A DNA stretch of 64,000 bases from Candidatus Poribacteria bacterium (GCA_022827185.1 JAJDTM010000056.1:62001-126000); one strand, 5' to 3'; positions 17,084 to 26,097 are shown, counted from the stretch's first letter. Made by a program: numbers and translations. Notes: generated by a model from the letters alone, not told the origin.

Positions 17084-18934
17084 TTATGATAATACAAAGA
17101 GCCGTCCCTCTTTCGGTGTGAATACACTATTGAGATACGTCTTTCCATCTGCGTGCCAAAACGTGACGTTTTCTTTTGTTGTGTTAAACAAATTAAACTC
17201 TGAAACACGCGATGCCTTCCGCCGTATTTCAATTAAAGTATCAATTGATTCACTGCCCCCGTTGAACAGATAAAAAAGTTCAGATGTTTCCGCTTTCCTA
17301 TGGAGTATTTGAACGGTATCCGTTACCTCGTTGTCCGGTTTTACATACACCGATACAAGACGATGCACCCATTTTTGGAGGCATTTTTCAAGTTTTACTA
17401 CTTTCTCATCAGGTGGACCGCGGAGAGTGGTTACACGCCGCCCATAGATCAGTTGCTCAAGCGGATACGGTTCAAGTCCAATGCTGCCATTCAGCAGATA
17501 TGGTGTCGGTTCATCTACGATCAATCTACCCTTTGCTTTCGTGAACGCCTTTAGACGCTTGACAGTCCCTTCTTGAAGCGATATACAACTCGGAAGCAGA
17601 ACAACGCTATAAATATCTGTCGCAGATACTTGATCATTGGGGAAGCGGATCCCTCCACGTTTGCTACCTTGTTTTTTTGCCTCCGCGGCATCTATGATCT
17701 CTGTTGAATCCAATTCATGTTCTGAGACAATTCTGAAATCGTAGCCTAACTCCCATACACTTTCGCACAACCACCCCCACGCTTTTGTGACACCGCTCCA
17801 CGATTTCTCATCGGGTTTTGTCCAGAGGCTCTGCGTCGGTGCTACCATCAGGATCGGTCGCTTCGGATAGCCGATTGCTAACCCTTGTGGAACACTATCA
17901 GTGGCACTGTTTCTGTTCATCCATAGGTTGAAACCGAAACTCGCATCTTCAAGGAGTCGCGATGTTGGTGCGCGTGCATCCGTTTTGTCGCTTTTTTTTC
18001 GGGCAATCCCTGCATGTTGTGTGTCACTGCATGCCCATTTAGCGACAACGAATCGCTTCGGTGTATCTATTTCGATGGTGTTCAGAATAGGACAGTCCAC
18101 TTCTGCGAGCATGGATCCTAACGCAAACTCCAACGTCTTAGCGCTCGCTGAGAGGCTTAAAGCGAACCGAAGTCCTTCTTGATGACAGAAGTCACGCAAA
18201 CCACCAAAGAAGCACGTCGCGAATCGCTGCGTCAGTGCTTTCCAAAACGTATTTCTGACTGCTGCTGAATTGTAAGTTTCATGAAACACCAAGGGCAGAT
18301 AGGTTGTTAGTGTCTCTTCTGTTGTCTCCAGTAGCACAGGACTCCACGGAACCGAGGCAGTGCCAGCCCCTAAGACGCTCGCTAAGGACAAAAATTTGGG
18401 CAGTTCACAGGCAAAGCCAGCGAGGTGCTGCTTGCCATAAGTTTTTAAATAGCCTTTCAACAGGCGTTCTATGAACTGCAAAACCCCGTGGGCATCTAAT
18501 AGATCGTCAGCCGCCGCTGCTGTCTGAAAAAGATTAATAACCGTTCGCCCGCGAAGCCGTTCTGCAATCGTGAGATCTCCGCTCACACACTGCTGCACAT
18601 GGTCGCTGATGTTATAGCAGGGCGCATCTGCATGCGGTTGCGCAATTAAGTAGTATTGATTGAAGTCTGTTTCATGCGACAGGACGGACTGCCGAAGTAA
18701 TGCTTGGATTGTTACGGTTCTTTCTGTATCACCGAAGGACAAGTCCGTAGCGTTCAATTGATAGCGCGTCTGCAATAAAGCCGATGGTAATACAACCCAT
18801 GCTTGGCTACCACGTCGCGACGACTGTTTTAACGCCGCTCGATGCACCGCTGATTCTTGTGTGCCTCGCCACGGTAGCAGGCTGCCACCGTCCGGAACTT
18901 GCAAGTTTCCCGTGTTAAAAGAATCCGTCTGCAT
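17084..18934 (-). CDS. Large uncharacterised protein, possible glycoside hydrolase-like
   Basis: 616 residues. I do not recognise a named family with certainty. The early KQSSRRGSQAWVVLPSALLQ, the block KAWGWLCESVWELGYDFRIV with a following SEHELD, and SVVLLPSCISLQEGTVKRL with FTKAKGRLIVDEPTPYLLNG recall the GH106/GH42-like large glycosidases, where a Rossmann-like domain follows the barrel. The C-terminal LFYLFNGGSESIDTLIEIR resembles the beta-sandwich ends of such enzymes. No signal peptide is seen. It leads a three-gene minus-strand run with the ThDP enzyme and phosphofructokinase. TAGGAGC lies upstream of the ATG. Confidence 0.5.
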   Translation of the reverse strand: MQTDSFNTGNLQVPDGGSLLPWRGTQESAVHRAALKQSSRRGSQAWVVLPSALLQTRYQLNATDLSFGDTERTVTIQALLRQSVLSHETDFNQYYLIAQPHADAPCYNISDHVQQCVSGDLTIAERLRGRTVINLFQTAAAADDLLDAHGVLQFIERLLKGYLKTYGKQHLAGFACELPKFLSLASVLGAGTASVPWSPVLLETTEETLTTYLPLVFHETYNSAAVRNTFWKALTQRFATCFFGGLRDFCHQEGLRFALSLSASAKTLEFALGSMLAEVDCPILNTIEIDTPKRFVVAKWACSDTQHAGIARKKSDKTDARAPTSRLLEDASFGFNLWMNRNSATDSVPQGLAIGYPKRPILMVAPTQSLWTKPDEKSWSGVTKAWGWLCESVWELGYDFRIVSEHELDSTEIIDAAEAKKQGSKRGGIRFPNDQVSATDIYSVVLLPSCISLQEGTVKRLKAFTKAKGRLIVDEPTPYLLNGSIGLEPYPLEQLIYGRRVTTLRGPPDEKVVKLEKCLQKWVHRLVSVYVKPDNEVTDTVQILHRKAETSELFYLFNGGSESIDTLIEIRRKASRVSEFNLFNTTKENVTFWHADGKTYLNSVFTPKEGRLFVLS

Positions 18935-18960
18935 AGGTATCTGCTCCTATGTTAAAAAAT

Positions 18961-18990
18961 TTGCAACTGTTAAACGTGTTGTGGTATACT
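18961..18990 (+). promoter_or_regulatory. Probable promoter of the first FtsX-type permease gene
   Basis: TTGCAA (18961-18966), an 18-base spacer ending in TGG, and TATACT (18985-18990), which gives an extended -10. It points to the permease gene at 19144, leaving an untranslated leader of about 145 bases in which I see no clear structure. Confidence 0.5.
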
Positions 18991-19143
18991 TTTAACACTG
19001 AGGAGAGGCAAGGTTCATAAATTCTCCCTCTATTTTGCATTAAGAGTTTAGCACACCTTGGGAATTCATGCAATCAAAAGTTTTCCGTCCTGTTTGCAAG
19101 GAAAAACTATAACAATCTCTAAACCGCACCAAAAAGAATAGAC

Positions 19144-20394
19144 ATGAAACTTCTCGAAAATCTCATCTCAGCATTTTCCGTCCTTCGCGCCAGCAAATTG
19201 CGCACGATTCTCACACTCTTAGGCATTACCATCGGTATTGCGGGGATCATTGCGATGATGTCCTTCGGCGCAGGTGCCGAAAAACTTATCATGGCAGAAT
19301 TTGAGAAGATCGGGGGTCCCAGTATGTTCGGCGTTTACCGACCCGGACATATCCGAAAAAATGGACGCTGGCAACGCAACACCAGTCCACATCACCTTGA
19401 GATGAAAGACCTCCGCGATGTCCTCGCAGAATGCCCCTCCGTTGAAGTTGCCACTGTCGAAGGCAGCTACTACATCAATCTCGGTATTGACGGGAAATTT
19501 CAACGCACCTATCTCCGCGCAACAACAAATGAATACCAAGCCGTTCGCGAATGGCGTACGGAGTATGGCAGATTCCTCGCGGATACCGATATGGACGCGT
19601 GGACAAAAGTCTGTGTCATCGGTTCAAAGATCTGGAAAGAGCAGTTTAAGGGACAAGATCCGATCGGTAAAGAAGTCGTCATCAACAACTTCGGGAACAA
19701 CAAACGCTTTACCGTTATCGGGATTATGGAGAGCCGTGGAGACGGGTTAGAACGCGGCAAAAGCGATGATAATATGCTCTTCATTCCGATTACCACCGCA
19801 CAAAAACGGTTCTGGGGACACGATCACGTTGGGCATATCATGGTGCGTGCGAAAAGTCCCTTTCACGTCGATCAGGCACTCAAAGAGGTAAAGACCATTA
19901 TTATGCGCAATCACGGTGGTGACGATACTTTTTTCCGAACTTGGTCGGCGAAACAGGGCATCGAAAATGCGAAAAGAATGATCCTTATCATAGAGACGGT
20001 GCTCGTCGTCATTGCGTCTGTCTCCTTAATCGTCGCGGGTATCGGGATTCTAAACATTATGCTCGTCTCTGTGACGGAGCGGATCCCCGAAATCGGACTA
20101 CGGAAAGCGGTCGGTGCCAAGAGTTTTAACATCCGAATGCAGTTCCTCACAGAATCCGTCCTCTTATGCCTAATTGGCAGCCTACTCGGTATCGCTTTCG
20201 GTGCGATCGCCGGGAGAGGCTTTGCTTGGATAGTGGGCAAGTTCCTTGACGGAATGTCGTGGCCCGCAGTGATTACCCCAGAGGCTGTGCTGATCTCCGT
20301 CGGCGCAGGTGCAGCGGTAGGTATCTTCTTCGGCTATTACCCTGCCAGCCAAGCCGCCAAATTGACACCCATTGATGCTATTCGTCATACGTAG
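19144..20394 (+). CDS. MacB/FtsX-type ABC transporter permease, copy 1
   Basis: 416 residues. One N-terminal membrane helix around 17-42 (LRTILTLLGITIGIAGIIAMM), a large periplasmic MacB_PCD domain (about 45-270), and the C-terminal FtsX domain with three helices (VLVVIASVSLIVAGIGILNI, LLCLIGSLLGIAFGAIAG, AVLISVGAGAAVGIFFGYY) and the family motif TERIPEIGLRKAVGA. Such permeases work mechanically with a MacB/LolD-type ATPase, which is not adjacent, so the ATPase must be encoded elsewhere. A second copy at 21012 is similar along its whole length, so this is a tandem duplication. Confidence 0.9.
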   Translation: MKLLENLISAFSVLRASKLRTILTLLGITIGIAGIIAMMSFGAGAEKLIMAEFEKIGGPSMFGVYRPGHIRKNGRWQRNTSPHHLEMKDLRDVLAECPSVEVATVEGSYYINLGIDGKFQRTYLRATTNEYQAVREWRTEYGRFLADTDMDAWTKVCVIGSKIWKEQFKGQDPIGKEVVINNFGNNKRFTVIGIMESRGDGLERGKSDDNMLFIPITTAQKRFWGHDHVGHIMVRAKSPFHVDQALKEVKTIIMRNHGGDDTFFRTWSAKQGIENAKRMILIIETVLVVIASVSLIVAGIGILNIMLVSVTERIPEIGLRKAVGAKSFNIRMQFLTESVLLCLIGSLLGIAFGAIAGRGFAWIVGKFLDGMSWPAVITPEAVLISVGAGAAVGIFFGYYPASQAAKLTPIDAIRHT

Positions 20395-20475
20395 TCAGAG
20401 AGTCGTAGGACTTCTGTTCTTTTGGCAAAAGGACTCTATTAATGCTCCTATTTCATAGTTGGACTGGATGGTTAC

Positions 20476-20745
20476 ATGGAGTTTGTGTGGACTGATTATA
20501 TGAAGTACAGAGCAGCATTACGCGGATTTGATCTGACTAAAATTGAGGATATAGTTAGATATTCAACAGAACGCTACTTCGATACTGAAACAGGTCGATG
20601 GGTTGTTATCGGACCCCATGGCACAAAATTAGTTATGATTGCTTATGAAACAGATCAAACTTCGTTTACCCCTATAACAGTTCATACAACGACCCGTCAG
20701 CAAATTCATTTTCGGATTAGAACACGGAGGTATACTCTTGAATAA
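20476..20745 (+). CDS. DUF4258-like toxin-type small protein
   Basis: 89 residues. The pattern KIEDIVRYSTERYFD, RWVVIGPHGTKLVMIAYE and the terminal TTRQQIHFRIRTRRY is typical of DUF4258-like proteins that are encoded just upstream of a DUF2283 protein. The stop overlaps the start of the DUF2283 gene by eight bases. The pair behaves like a small toxin-antitoxin or selfish module; its activity has not been established to my knowledge. It lies between two duplicated permease genes and looks inserted. Confidence 0.65.
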   Translation: MEFVWTDYMKYRAALRGFDLTKIEDIVRYSTERYFDTETGRWVVIGPHGTKLVMIAYETDQTSFTPITVHTTTRQQIHFRIRTRRYTLE

Positions 20746-20989
20746 ATCGAAGATGACCTATTTTGAGAAAGAAGATATATTGCATCTTGTGATTTCCGAT
20801 GAACCTGAAAGCGACAGTTTAGAACTGAGTCCTAATATCACAGCTGAACTGAATGAAAACGGTGAACTTATCGGGATTGAAATCCTCAACGCGAGTGCTT
20901 TCATTCAGGATACAATTTTAGATGCTAATTTCACTGAAGGGCTTTCGCTTGTTGGCGAAACTAATAAATCTAATTCCGGTGCTTTTTGA
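20738..20989 (+). CDS. DUF2283 family small protein
   Basis: 83 residues from a TTG start with GGAGG seven bases upstream. The DUF2283 pattern is visible: MTYFEKEDILHLVIS, a run of acidic residues, ITAELNENGELIGIEILNAS. It partners the DUF4258-like gene upstream. A decayed copy of this gene is present at 24039. Probable antitoxin by gene order only. Confidence 0.75.
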   Translation: MNKSKMTYFEKEDILHLVISDEPESDSLELSPNITAELNENGELIGIEILNASAFIQDTILDANFTEGLSLVGETNKSNSGAF

Positions 20990-21011
20990 CAAATTTCTAA
21001 GGTAACCGAGC

Positions 21012-22250
21012 ATGCACCTGCTGGAAAACCTCATCTCAGCGTTTTCTATCCTTCGCGGAAGTAAACTCCGTACAATTCTCACGCTCTTAGGGATTACCAT
21101 CGGTATTGCCGGTGTGATCGCGATGATGTCGTTCGGCGCAGGTGCTGAAAAACTCATGATGGCGGAATTCGAGAATATCGGCGGTCCCAGCATGTTCGGC
21201 GTTTATCGACCCGGGTATATCCGAAAAAACAACCGTTGGCAGCGCAATACCAGTCCCCATTACCTTGAGATGCGAGATTTACACGATATTCTGACGGACT
21301 GCCCTTCTGTTGAGGTTGCTACTGTTGAGAGAAGTCATTTCATCAATTTTGAAGTTGAAGGGCGGCATCGGCAAACCTACATGCGCGCGACAACAAACGA
21401 ATACCAAGCCGTCCGTAGATGGAAAACTGAATACGGTAGATTCCTCGCCGATACCGATATGGACTTCTGGAATAAGGTCTGTGTTATCGGTGCGAAAGTC
21501 TGGAAGGAGCAGTTTAAAGGACAGAATCCGATTGGTAAAGAGGTCGGTATCAACAACAGACGTTTTACCATTATCGGCATCATGGAGAGTCGCGGCGATG
21601 GCTTGGAACGCGGCAGAAGCGATGACAATATGATTTTCGTCCCGATCACGACTGCACAGACCCGTTTCGGCGGACGGAACCGCGTCGGTGCTATCATGGC
21701 GCGTGCCAAAAGCATTGATGTCGTCGATCAAGCACTCAAAGAGGTGAAAACCGTTATCATGCGCAACCACGGCGGCGATGACACCTTTTTCCGAACTTGG
21801 AACGCGAAGAAAGGGATTGAAAGCGGGAAAAGAATGATCTTTATCATTGAGTCAGTCCTTGTGGTTATAGCGTCTGTGTCCTTGATTGTTGCGGGTATCG
21901 GGATTCTGAACATTATGCTTGTCTCGGTAACGGAACGGATACCGGAGATTGGACTCCGAAAAGCGGTCGGTGCCAAAAGTCTTGACATCCGCTTACAGTT
22001 CCTGACAGAATCTGTGCTGCTGTGTCTGATTGGGAGCTTGCTCGGTATTGCGTTAGGTGCTGTGGTCGGGAAGGGTTTCGCGTGGATAGTGAGCAAATTC
22101 CTTGAGGAAATGTCGTGGCCCGCTGTGATTACGCCGGAAGCCGTGTTAATCTCTGTCGGTGCAGGTGCAGCGGTAGGTATCTTCTTCGGCTACTACCCCG
22201 CCAGCCAAGCCGCTAAGCTGACACCCATTGACGCGATTCGGCATACGTAA
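21012..22250 (+). CDS. MacB/FtsX-type ABC transporter permease, copy 2
   Basis: 412 residues, colinear with the protein encoded at 19144 and nearly identical in the N-terminal helix, in the DTFFRTW block and in the C-terminal FtsX domain (TERIPEIGLRKAVGA, AAVGIFFGYYPASQAAK). The periplasmic domain shows most of the substitutions and a short deletion (NNRRFTIIG against NNFGNNKRFTVIG). It starts 22 bases after the DUF2283 stop. The two permeases may form a heterodimer, as in Lol-type exporters with two different permease subunits, or be recent redundant copies. Confidence 0.9.
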   Translation: MHLLENLISAFSILRGSKLRTILTLLGITIGIAGVIAMMSFGAGAEKLMMAEFENIGGPSMFGVYRPGYIRKNNRWQRNTSPHYLEMRDLHDILTDCPSVEVATVERSHFINFEVEGRHRQTYMRATTNEYQAVRRWKTEYGRFLADTDMDFWNKVCVIGAKVWKEQFKGQNPIGKEVGINNRRFTIIGIMESRGDGLERGRSDDNMIFVPITTAQTRFGGRNRVGAIMARAKSIDVVDQALKEVKTVIMRNHGGDDTFFRTWNAKKGIESGKRMIFIIESVLVVIASVSLIVAGIGILNIMLVSVTERIPEIGLRKAVGAKSLDIRLQFLTESVLLCLIGSLLGIALGAVVGKGFAWIVSKFLEEMSWPAVITPEAVLISVGAGAAVGIFFGYYPASQAAKLTPIDAIRHT

Positions 22251-22551
22251 ACACTTGTAGCATAGGCTGTTGGTTTCCTGTGCCTCCGTGAGAACGAACT
22301 TCACACATTTACACAACAATACGAGTGTATAAGTAATTACGCGGTCCACTATAATAACCCGAGCTGCTACTAATGGGTTTTGCCTGTTTGAAGAATCCTT
22401 TTCAGCCCCTTTCTTCACCCCAGAGGGGTGGTATTGCTTCGCAGTGAGAATAGAAAATTGTGTATTCAACCTCTTGCACTCCAGCGGAGTGCTATGTGAG
22501 TAAGTAGGTGGCAACTTAGGTTATAATACCAAATTTGGAAGGTGGCAACTG
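22251..22551. other. Intergenic region with short palindromes
   Basis: No gene seen. It holds small inverted elements, CACCCCAGAGGGGTG (22418-22432) and CTCCAGCGGAG (22480-22490), each followed by a TGGTAT- or TGCTAT-like tail, similar in style to the elements at 3419 and 3469. TATAAT at 22522-22527 lies 25 bases before the Uma2 start and may be its -10 box, without a clear -35. Confidence 0.5.
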
Positions 22552-23091
22552 ATGCTTAATACGCAAACAACCCCCGAGGCAATGACGCTGGAGGAATTTC
22601 TCGAAAACGACTTAGAAGGGTATGAATATGTAAAAGGAGAATTAGTCCCAATGCCACCCACCTCAATGGAACATGGCGAAATCAGTAGCAACGTTCTCCT
22701 TCATTTGAGTTTGCATATTTTTGAACATCAGTTGGGACGTTCCTATACCGCAGGCACGATTTTTCAATTGGATGACCGAGCCGTAAAACCGGATATTGCG
22801 TTTGTTTCAACAGACCGATTACCCGAAAATAGAGATCAGGCATCACCTGTCCCGCCGGATTTAGCGGTTGAAGTTGTCTCGCCATCAGACAAACACTATG
22901 ATGTCACTGAAAAAGCGTTAGCCTATTTGAGATCAGGTACACGCCTTGTGTGGGTGATTGAACCCGTCGCGAAAACCGTAATGATCTACCGCTCCGAGAC
23001 CGATTTCACTGTGCTAAACTATGAGGGCACATTGACTGGCGAAGATGTCGTCAAAGGATTTTCATGTCCAGTCGCCCAACTTTTTGAATAG
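22552..23091 (+). CDS. Uma2-family PD-(D/E)xK nuclease-like protein
   Basis: 179 residues. Uma2/DUF820 pattern: MTLEEFLEN, YEYVKGELVPMPPTSMEHG, KPDIAFVS, then PPDLAVEVVSPSDK with the acidic residues of the PD-(D/E)xK fold and KALAYLRSGTRLVWVI. Family members are abundant in cyanobacteria and related genomes and their role is unclear. GGAAGG precedes the ATG. It is followed 16 bases later by another nuclease-fold gene, so the two could be co-transcribed. Confidence 0.85.
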   Translation: MLNTQTTPEAMTLEEFLENDLEGYEYVKGELVPMPPTSMEHGEISSNVLLHLSLHIFEHQLGRSYTAGTIFQLDDRAVKPDIAFVSTDRLPENRDQASPVPPDLAVEVVSPSDKHYDVTEKALAYLRSGTRLVWVIEPVAKTVMIYRSETDFTVLNYEGTLTGEDVVKGFSCPVAQLFE

Positions 23092-23107
23092 ATTTTAAGG
23101 TGAGACA

Positions 23108-24046
23108 ATGCCTATTTTTAGATTAGAAGAAGATAAACTCATTATTGCACAGGAAACAAACGTTGAACTTGAACAACATCTGGAGATTTGGCTTGAAAAT
23201 AGTCCATGGGCACTTGTCGAAGACGAATTAATCCTGTGGATTGACAGACAGCCAAGGGGGCAAGACGAAGAAGGTTCTATCATTCCAGACTTGCTTGGGG
23301 TTGATTCAGAAGGAAATTTTGTCATCATTGAATTCAAACGCGACAGAACCCCGCGAGATGTGGTGGCACAACTGCTTGAGTACGCATCATGGGCGAGCGA
23401 ACTTTCTGAGGAACAGATTCATGAAATTGCTGATGCCTATTTTGAAAAACGCGATGAATTCAGAGGAAAGACCTTCTTCGAGGCATTCAGGGAGGTATTT
23501 GATGTTCCTGAAACTGACGAACTTCCATCCCTCAAACGGAAGTTGCGTTTATTTGTAATTGCAGAAGAGATACATCCGCGGGTTGCGCGTGTTTGTCGAT
23601 TTCTCCGAATTTCATACAAAATGGATGTCAGTTGTATAGCGGTTTCAAAGTTTCAGACTGAATCCGGAGACGAGATTGTTAGTACAGAAACTAAAGTCGG
23701 AGATGAAGAGATTGTTACGCGCCAAAAGCGACGACAGCAAACTTCGCAGACTTCTCAATGGTCGGGCAATAAAGGCGTTAGGGAAGTGGTACTGGAAGCA
23801 GTTCAGGAATTCACAAGCGGAGATGTAAACGTTGAATTTACACAGAAGGATATCGCTGCGCTTATTTTAGAGAAATATCCGGACTTCAACAAAAATACAA
23901 TAGGAGCTCAGATTATCGCTGGATGTCCTAATCACGGTTCGTACCGTCATCATGCTGGTAGCTACAAATATTACTGGAAAATAGGAACAGGAAAATACCG
24001 TCTATATGATCCTGAAAGAGATGAAATTCAGAACGATGATGAATAA
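23108..24046 (+). CDS. NucS/DUF91-like PD-(D/E)xK endonuclease with C-terminal extension
   Basis: 312 residues. N-terminal LEIWLENSPWAL, then IPDLLGVDSEGNFVIIEFKR supplies the Asp and the Glu-x-Lys of a PD-(D/E)xK centre, followed by DVVAQLLEYASWAS, which matches the NucS/DUF91 nuclease domain. The region after residue 200 is a charged linker, and residues about 225-312 (KDIAALILEKYPDFNKNT and a SYKYYWKI end) look like a winged-helix DNA-binding domain. It probably binds and cuts DNA, but the substrate is unknown. Its stop overlaps the ATG of the DUF2283 relic. Confidence 0.75.
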   Translation: MPIFRLEEDKLIIAQETNVELEQHLEIWLENSPWALVEDELILWIDRQPRGQDEEGSIIPDLLGVDSEGNFVIIEFKRDRTPRDVVAQLLEYASWASELSEEQIHEIADAYFEKRDEFRGKTFFEAFREVFDVPETDELPSLKRKLRLFVIAEEIHPRVARVCRFLRISYKMDVSCIAVSKFQTESGDEIVSTETKVGDEEIVTRQKRRQQTSQTSQWSGNKGVREVVLEAVQEFTSGDVNVEFTQKDIAALILEKYPDFNKNTIGAQIIAGCPNHGSYRHHAGSYKYYWKIGTGKYRLYDPERDEIQNDDE

Positions 24047-24240
24047 TTTAAAGATAATTTATTTTCAGAAAGAAGATGTATTGCATCTTGTGATTTCCGA
24101 TGAACCGGAAAGCGACAGCTGAACTGAGTGAGAACGGTGAACTTATTGGGGTTGAAATCTTTAATGTAACTACTTTCATTCGGGATACAATTTTAGATGT
24201 TAACTTTGCTACGGAACTTTCACTCCGTAGTACGAACTAA
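24039..24240 (+). pseudogene. DUF2283 pseudogene with 26-base deletion
   Basis: From an ATG at 24039 this reads MNNLKIIYFQKEDVLHLVIS, then DEPESDS and a premature TGA. Compared with the intact gene at 20738, 26 bases are missing after GCGACAG; the deleted piece also ends in ACAG, which suggests slippage between short repeats. Downstream, NENGELIGIEILNAS is still recognisable in another frame, and the flanking TTTTTTGACAAATTTCT also matches the sequence after the intact gene. The DUF4258 partner is absent. Confidence 0.85.
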
Positions 24241-24270
24241 TAGGTTCGATCGCTTAATCGCTCTACTTTT

Positions 24271-24299
24271 TTGACAAATTTCTTTGAACCTGTTAGTAT
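24271..24299 (+). promoter_or_regulatory. Possible promoter of the split restriction gene
   Basis: TTGACA (24271-24276), a 17-base spacer and TAGTAT (24294-24299), 43 bases before the ATG at 24342. An AAGGAAAG ribosome binding site follows. The -35 is consensus and the -10 is weak. Confidence 0.45.
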
Positions 24300-24341
24300 A
24301 TTTACAACTATAGTTGTTGGTCCCACAAAAAGGAAAGATTC

Positions 24342-24413
24342 ATGAATAATAACAATCCTTACGATGACTTCACCACTCGTTTGAAGTTACTAATTAGCAA
24401 GCATCCGCAGTTA
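24342..24413 (+). pseudogene. 5' fragment of the split type II restriction endonuclease gene
   Basis: An ATG behind AAAGGAAAG opens a frame of 24 codons (MNNNNPYDDFTTRL, then KLLISKHPQL) that runs into the left end of the IS630 element and stops there. Removing the element with one TA target copy joins this frame without shift to the frame of the gene at 25321. I infer it is the original N-terminus of that gene. Confidence 0.75.
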
Positions 24414-25320
24414 TAGTAAACGTTAGAATTAAAGATACATGTTTATGACTTCATCAATGGTTCTATCGGCATTGTATTCTCTGAGACGTTTGATATTCGC
24501 AAAGTCATGTTCAATCGGATTGTAGTCAGGTGAATAAGGGGGCAAAAACAATACCTCTGCTCCCGATGCTTCTATCAAATCACGCGTCCGACGCGTCTTG
24601 TGAATCTTGGCATTGTCAAGAACAACCACGTCTGAGATAGACAACCGTGGACATAAATAGGCTTCAACCCAAGCATTGAAACACGCAGCATCGCAGCTAC
24701 CATCAAAGAAACACGGTTGTGTAAAAGTCGAACCGATACGCGCAGCGACCAACGTCGTTGTTCGTGTCCTTCTGCCTGAGACGAGACCTAAAACACATTC
24801 ACCTTTCGGGGCATAACCATGACGTCTAAAACTCTCAGCACGAAAACCGCATTCATCAACATAAACTATCGTTTTCCCTGCGGCGTGTTTCTCGGCGAGT
24901 CTTTGACGATAGACTTGACGTTTCTCGTCGGACCGCTGTTTATATCCGAGTGTTTTTTTTTCGCGTGATGCCGAGTTTCCGCAGTCCATATCTTATAGAA
25001 GACGCTGAGACACCGAAATGTGAAGCACGCTCGTCTTGCGTCAAGTCCGGGAAATCAGCGACATGTTTCTTCAGGGCTGCCTCGTCAAGACACCTCATGT
25101 TTTTCGGACCCGGTTTTTCTGGCGCAAATGGGTCTTTAGCGGATAACCATCTATAAATCGTTGACCGATCCACGGAAAAACGACGCGACGCTTCGGATTT
25201 TTTACCACCCGTGTGAATAAAATCTAAGACGCGTTTACGTAAATCTGTTGAATATGCCATAATAGAAACATTCTATCATAAAACAGGAAAAATGTCTCTT
25301 TAATTCTAATGGTCACTATA
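24412..25320 (-). mobile_element. IS630-family insertion sequence
   Basis: About 905 bases between TA duplications (24412-24413 and 25319-25320). The ends are imperfect inverted repeats of about 30 bases: the left end begins TATAGTAAACGTTAGAATTA and the right end, read inward, TATAGTGACCATTAGAATTA, with AAAGA and ACAT continuing on both sides. TA target duplication is characteristic of IS630/Tc1-type transposition. The element carries one transposase gene in two frames on the minus strand. It interrupts a restriction endonuclease gene. Confidence 0.9.
24429..25260 (-). CDS. IS630 transposase, two overlapping frames
   Basis: The upstream frame (25260 down to 24940) encodes about 100 residues with two helix-turn-helix motifs (KRVLDFIHTGGKKSEASRRF, IYRWLSAKDP, LTQDERASHFGVSASSIRYG). 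The second frame (to 24429) encodes the DDE catalytic domain: VYVDECGF, VVLDNAKIHKT and YSPDYNPIEHDFANIKR, supplying D, D and E. They overlap across a run of nine A residues; eight would fuse them. Either ribosomal slippage on the A run makes the full transposase of roughly 275 residues, or a one-base expansion has inactivated it. Confidence 0.85.
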
Positions 25321-26097
25321 ATCACAACCACACTCGAGAATATTTTCACTATGAGGCTCATTGGAAACAAAACCCATGGGGATTTAGCAGAGATTGGCAT
25401 CTGTGAATTTATCAATCAATATATGTATGATTTTAAATCCATTCATGTTGGCAAAGACCTCTACCGAGCAAAGTCGAAAGAAGAGGACATCAAAATTATT
25501 AATGAGATTACCAAAGCTGAGTTTCCCGTCAGTCTCAAAGCCTACGGAAATGGTCCACTTCAACTTTCTACCGACAAAAACTTCCGCATGTTTCCAAAAC
25601 TGACACAAGCAGGAAGGGAGATAAGTGGACGGGGCACCATCCAGAATATTCTGAAAGATGCTGCTTTTGCTGAGTTTGATAGCATCAACGTGTTACCTTT
25701 GATTTATGATGAGAAGAAACAACGGTGCAATATACTTGTATTTGATTGGGTACGTGCAGCAAGTGAAATTGCTTATATCATTAGAGTGGAAAGTGGCAAC
25801 GGTAGGAAGCATCCTGTTTATCGATTTTATGATAGCAGCAGTGATTATATATGTGAGGTGCGCTATGGTGATGCTGCTGCTAACGCACTTCAACGTGGTC
25901 TATGGACTCATACTAAGAATGCCTTGAAGTATTTCGATAGTATTACCAACGGATGGATTGTTTACTCGCATAACCTATCTCTTGTCAAGCTTTTTTCTCA
26001 TGCCCTCGTGTCTTCAGAAACAGGACATATCTCAGCATTTGAGAAGGTTAAAGAAGACATTACAAATATAAAGCAGAATTTGGAGATGGAAACATGA
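25321..26097 (+). CDS. Putative type II restriction endonuclease, 5' end displaced by IS630
   Basis: The native frame resumes right after the insertion sequence at 25321; the first ATG after the element is at 25351 (MRLIGNKTHGDLAEIGI), and one at 25309 lies within the element's inverted repeat. Rejoined with 24342-24413 it would be about 282 residues. EDIKIINEI, FPVSLKAYGNGPLQLSTDKN and DVLFF-like strands suit a restriction enzyme but no family is certain. The call rests mainly on the overlap (ATGA) with a D12-class adenine methyltransferase gene. Translation from 25351 would lack about 34 N-terminal residues; if the enzyme is dead, only the methylase protects or regulates. Confidence 0.65.
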   Translation: MTTTLENIFTMRLIGNKTHGDLAEIGICEFINQYMYDFKSIHVGKDLYRAKSKEEDIKIINEITKAEFPVSLKAYGNGPLQLSTDKNFRMFPKLTQAGREISGRGTIQNILKDAAFAEFDSINVLPLIYDEKKQRCNILVFDWVRAASEIAYIIRVESGNGRKHPVYRFYDSSSDYICEVRYGDAAANALQRGLWTHTKNALKYFDSITNGWIVYSHNLSLVKLFSHALVSSETGHISAFEKVKEDITNIKQNLEMET

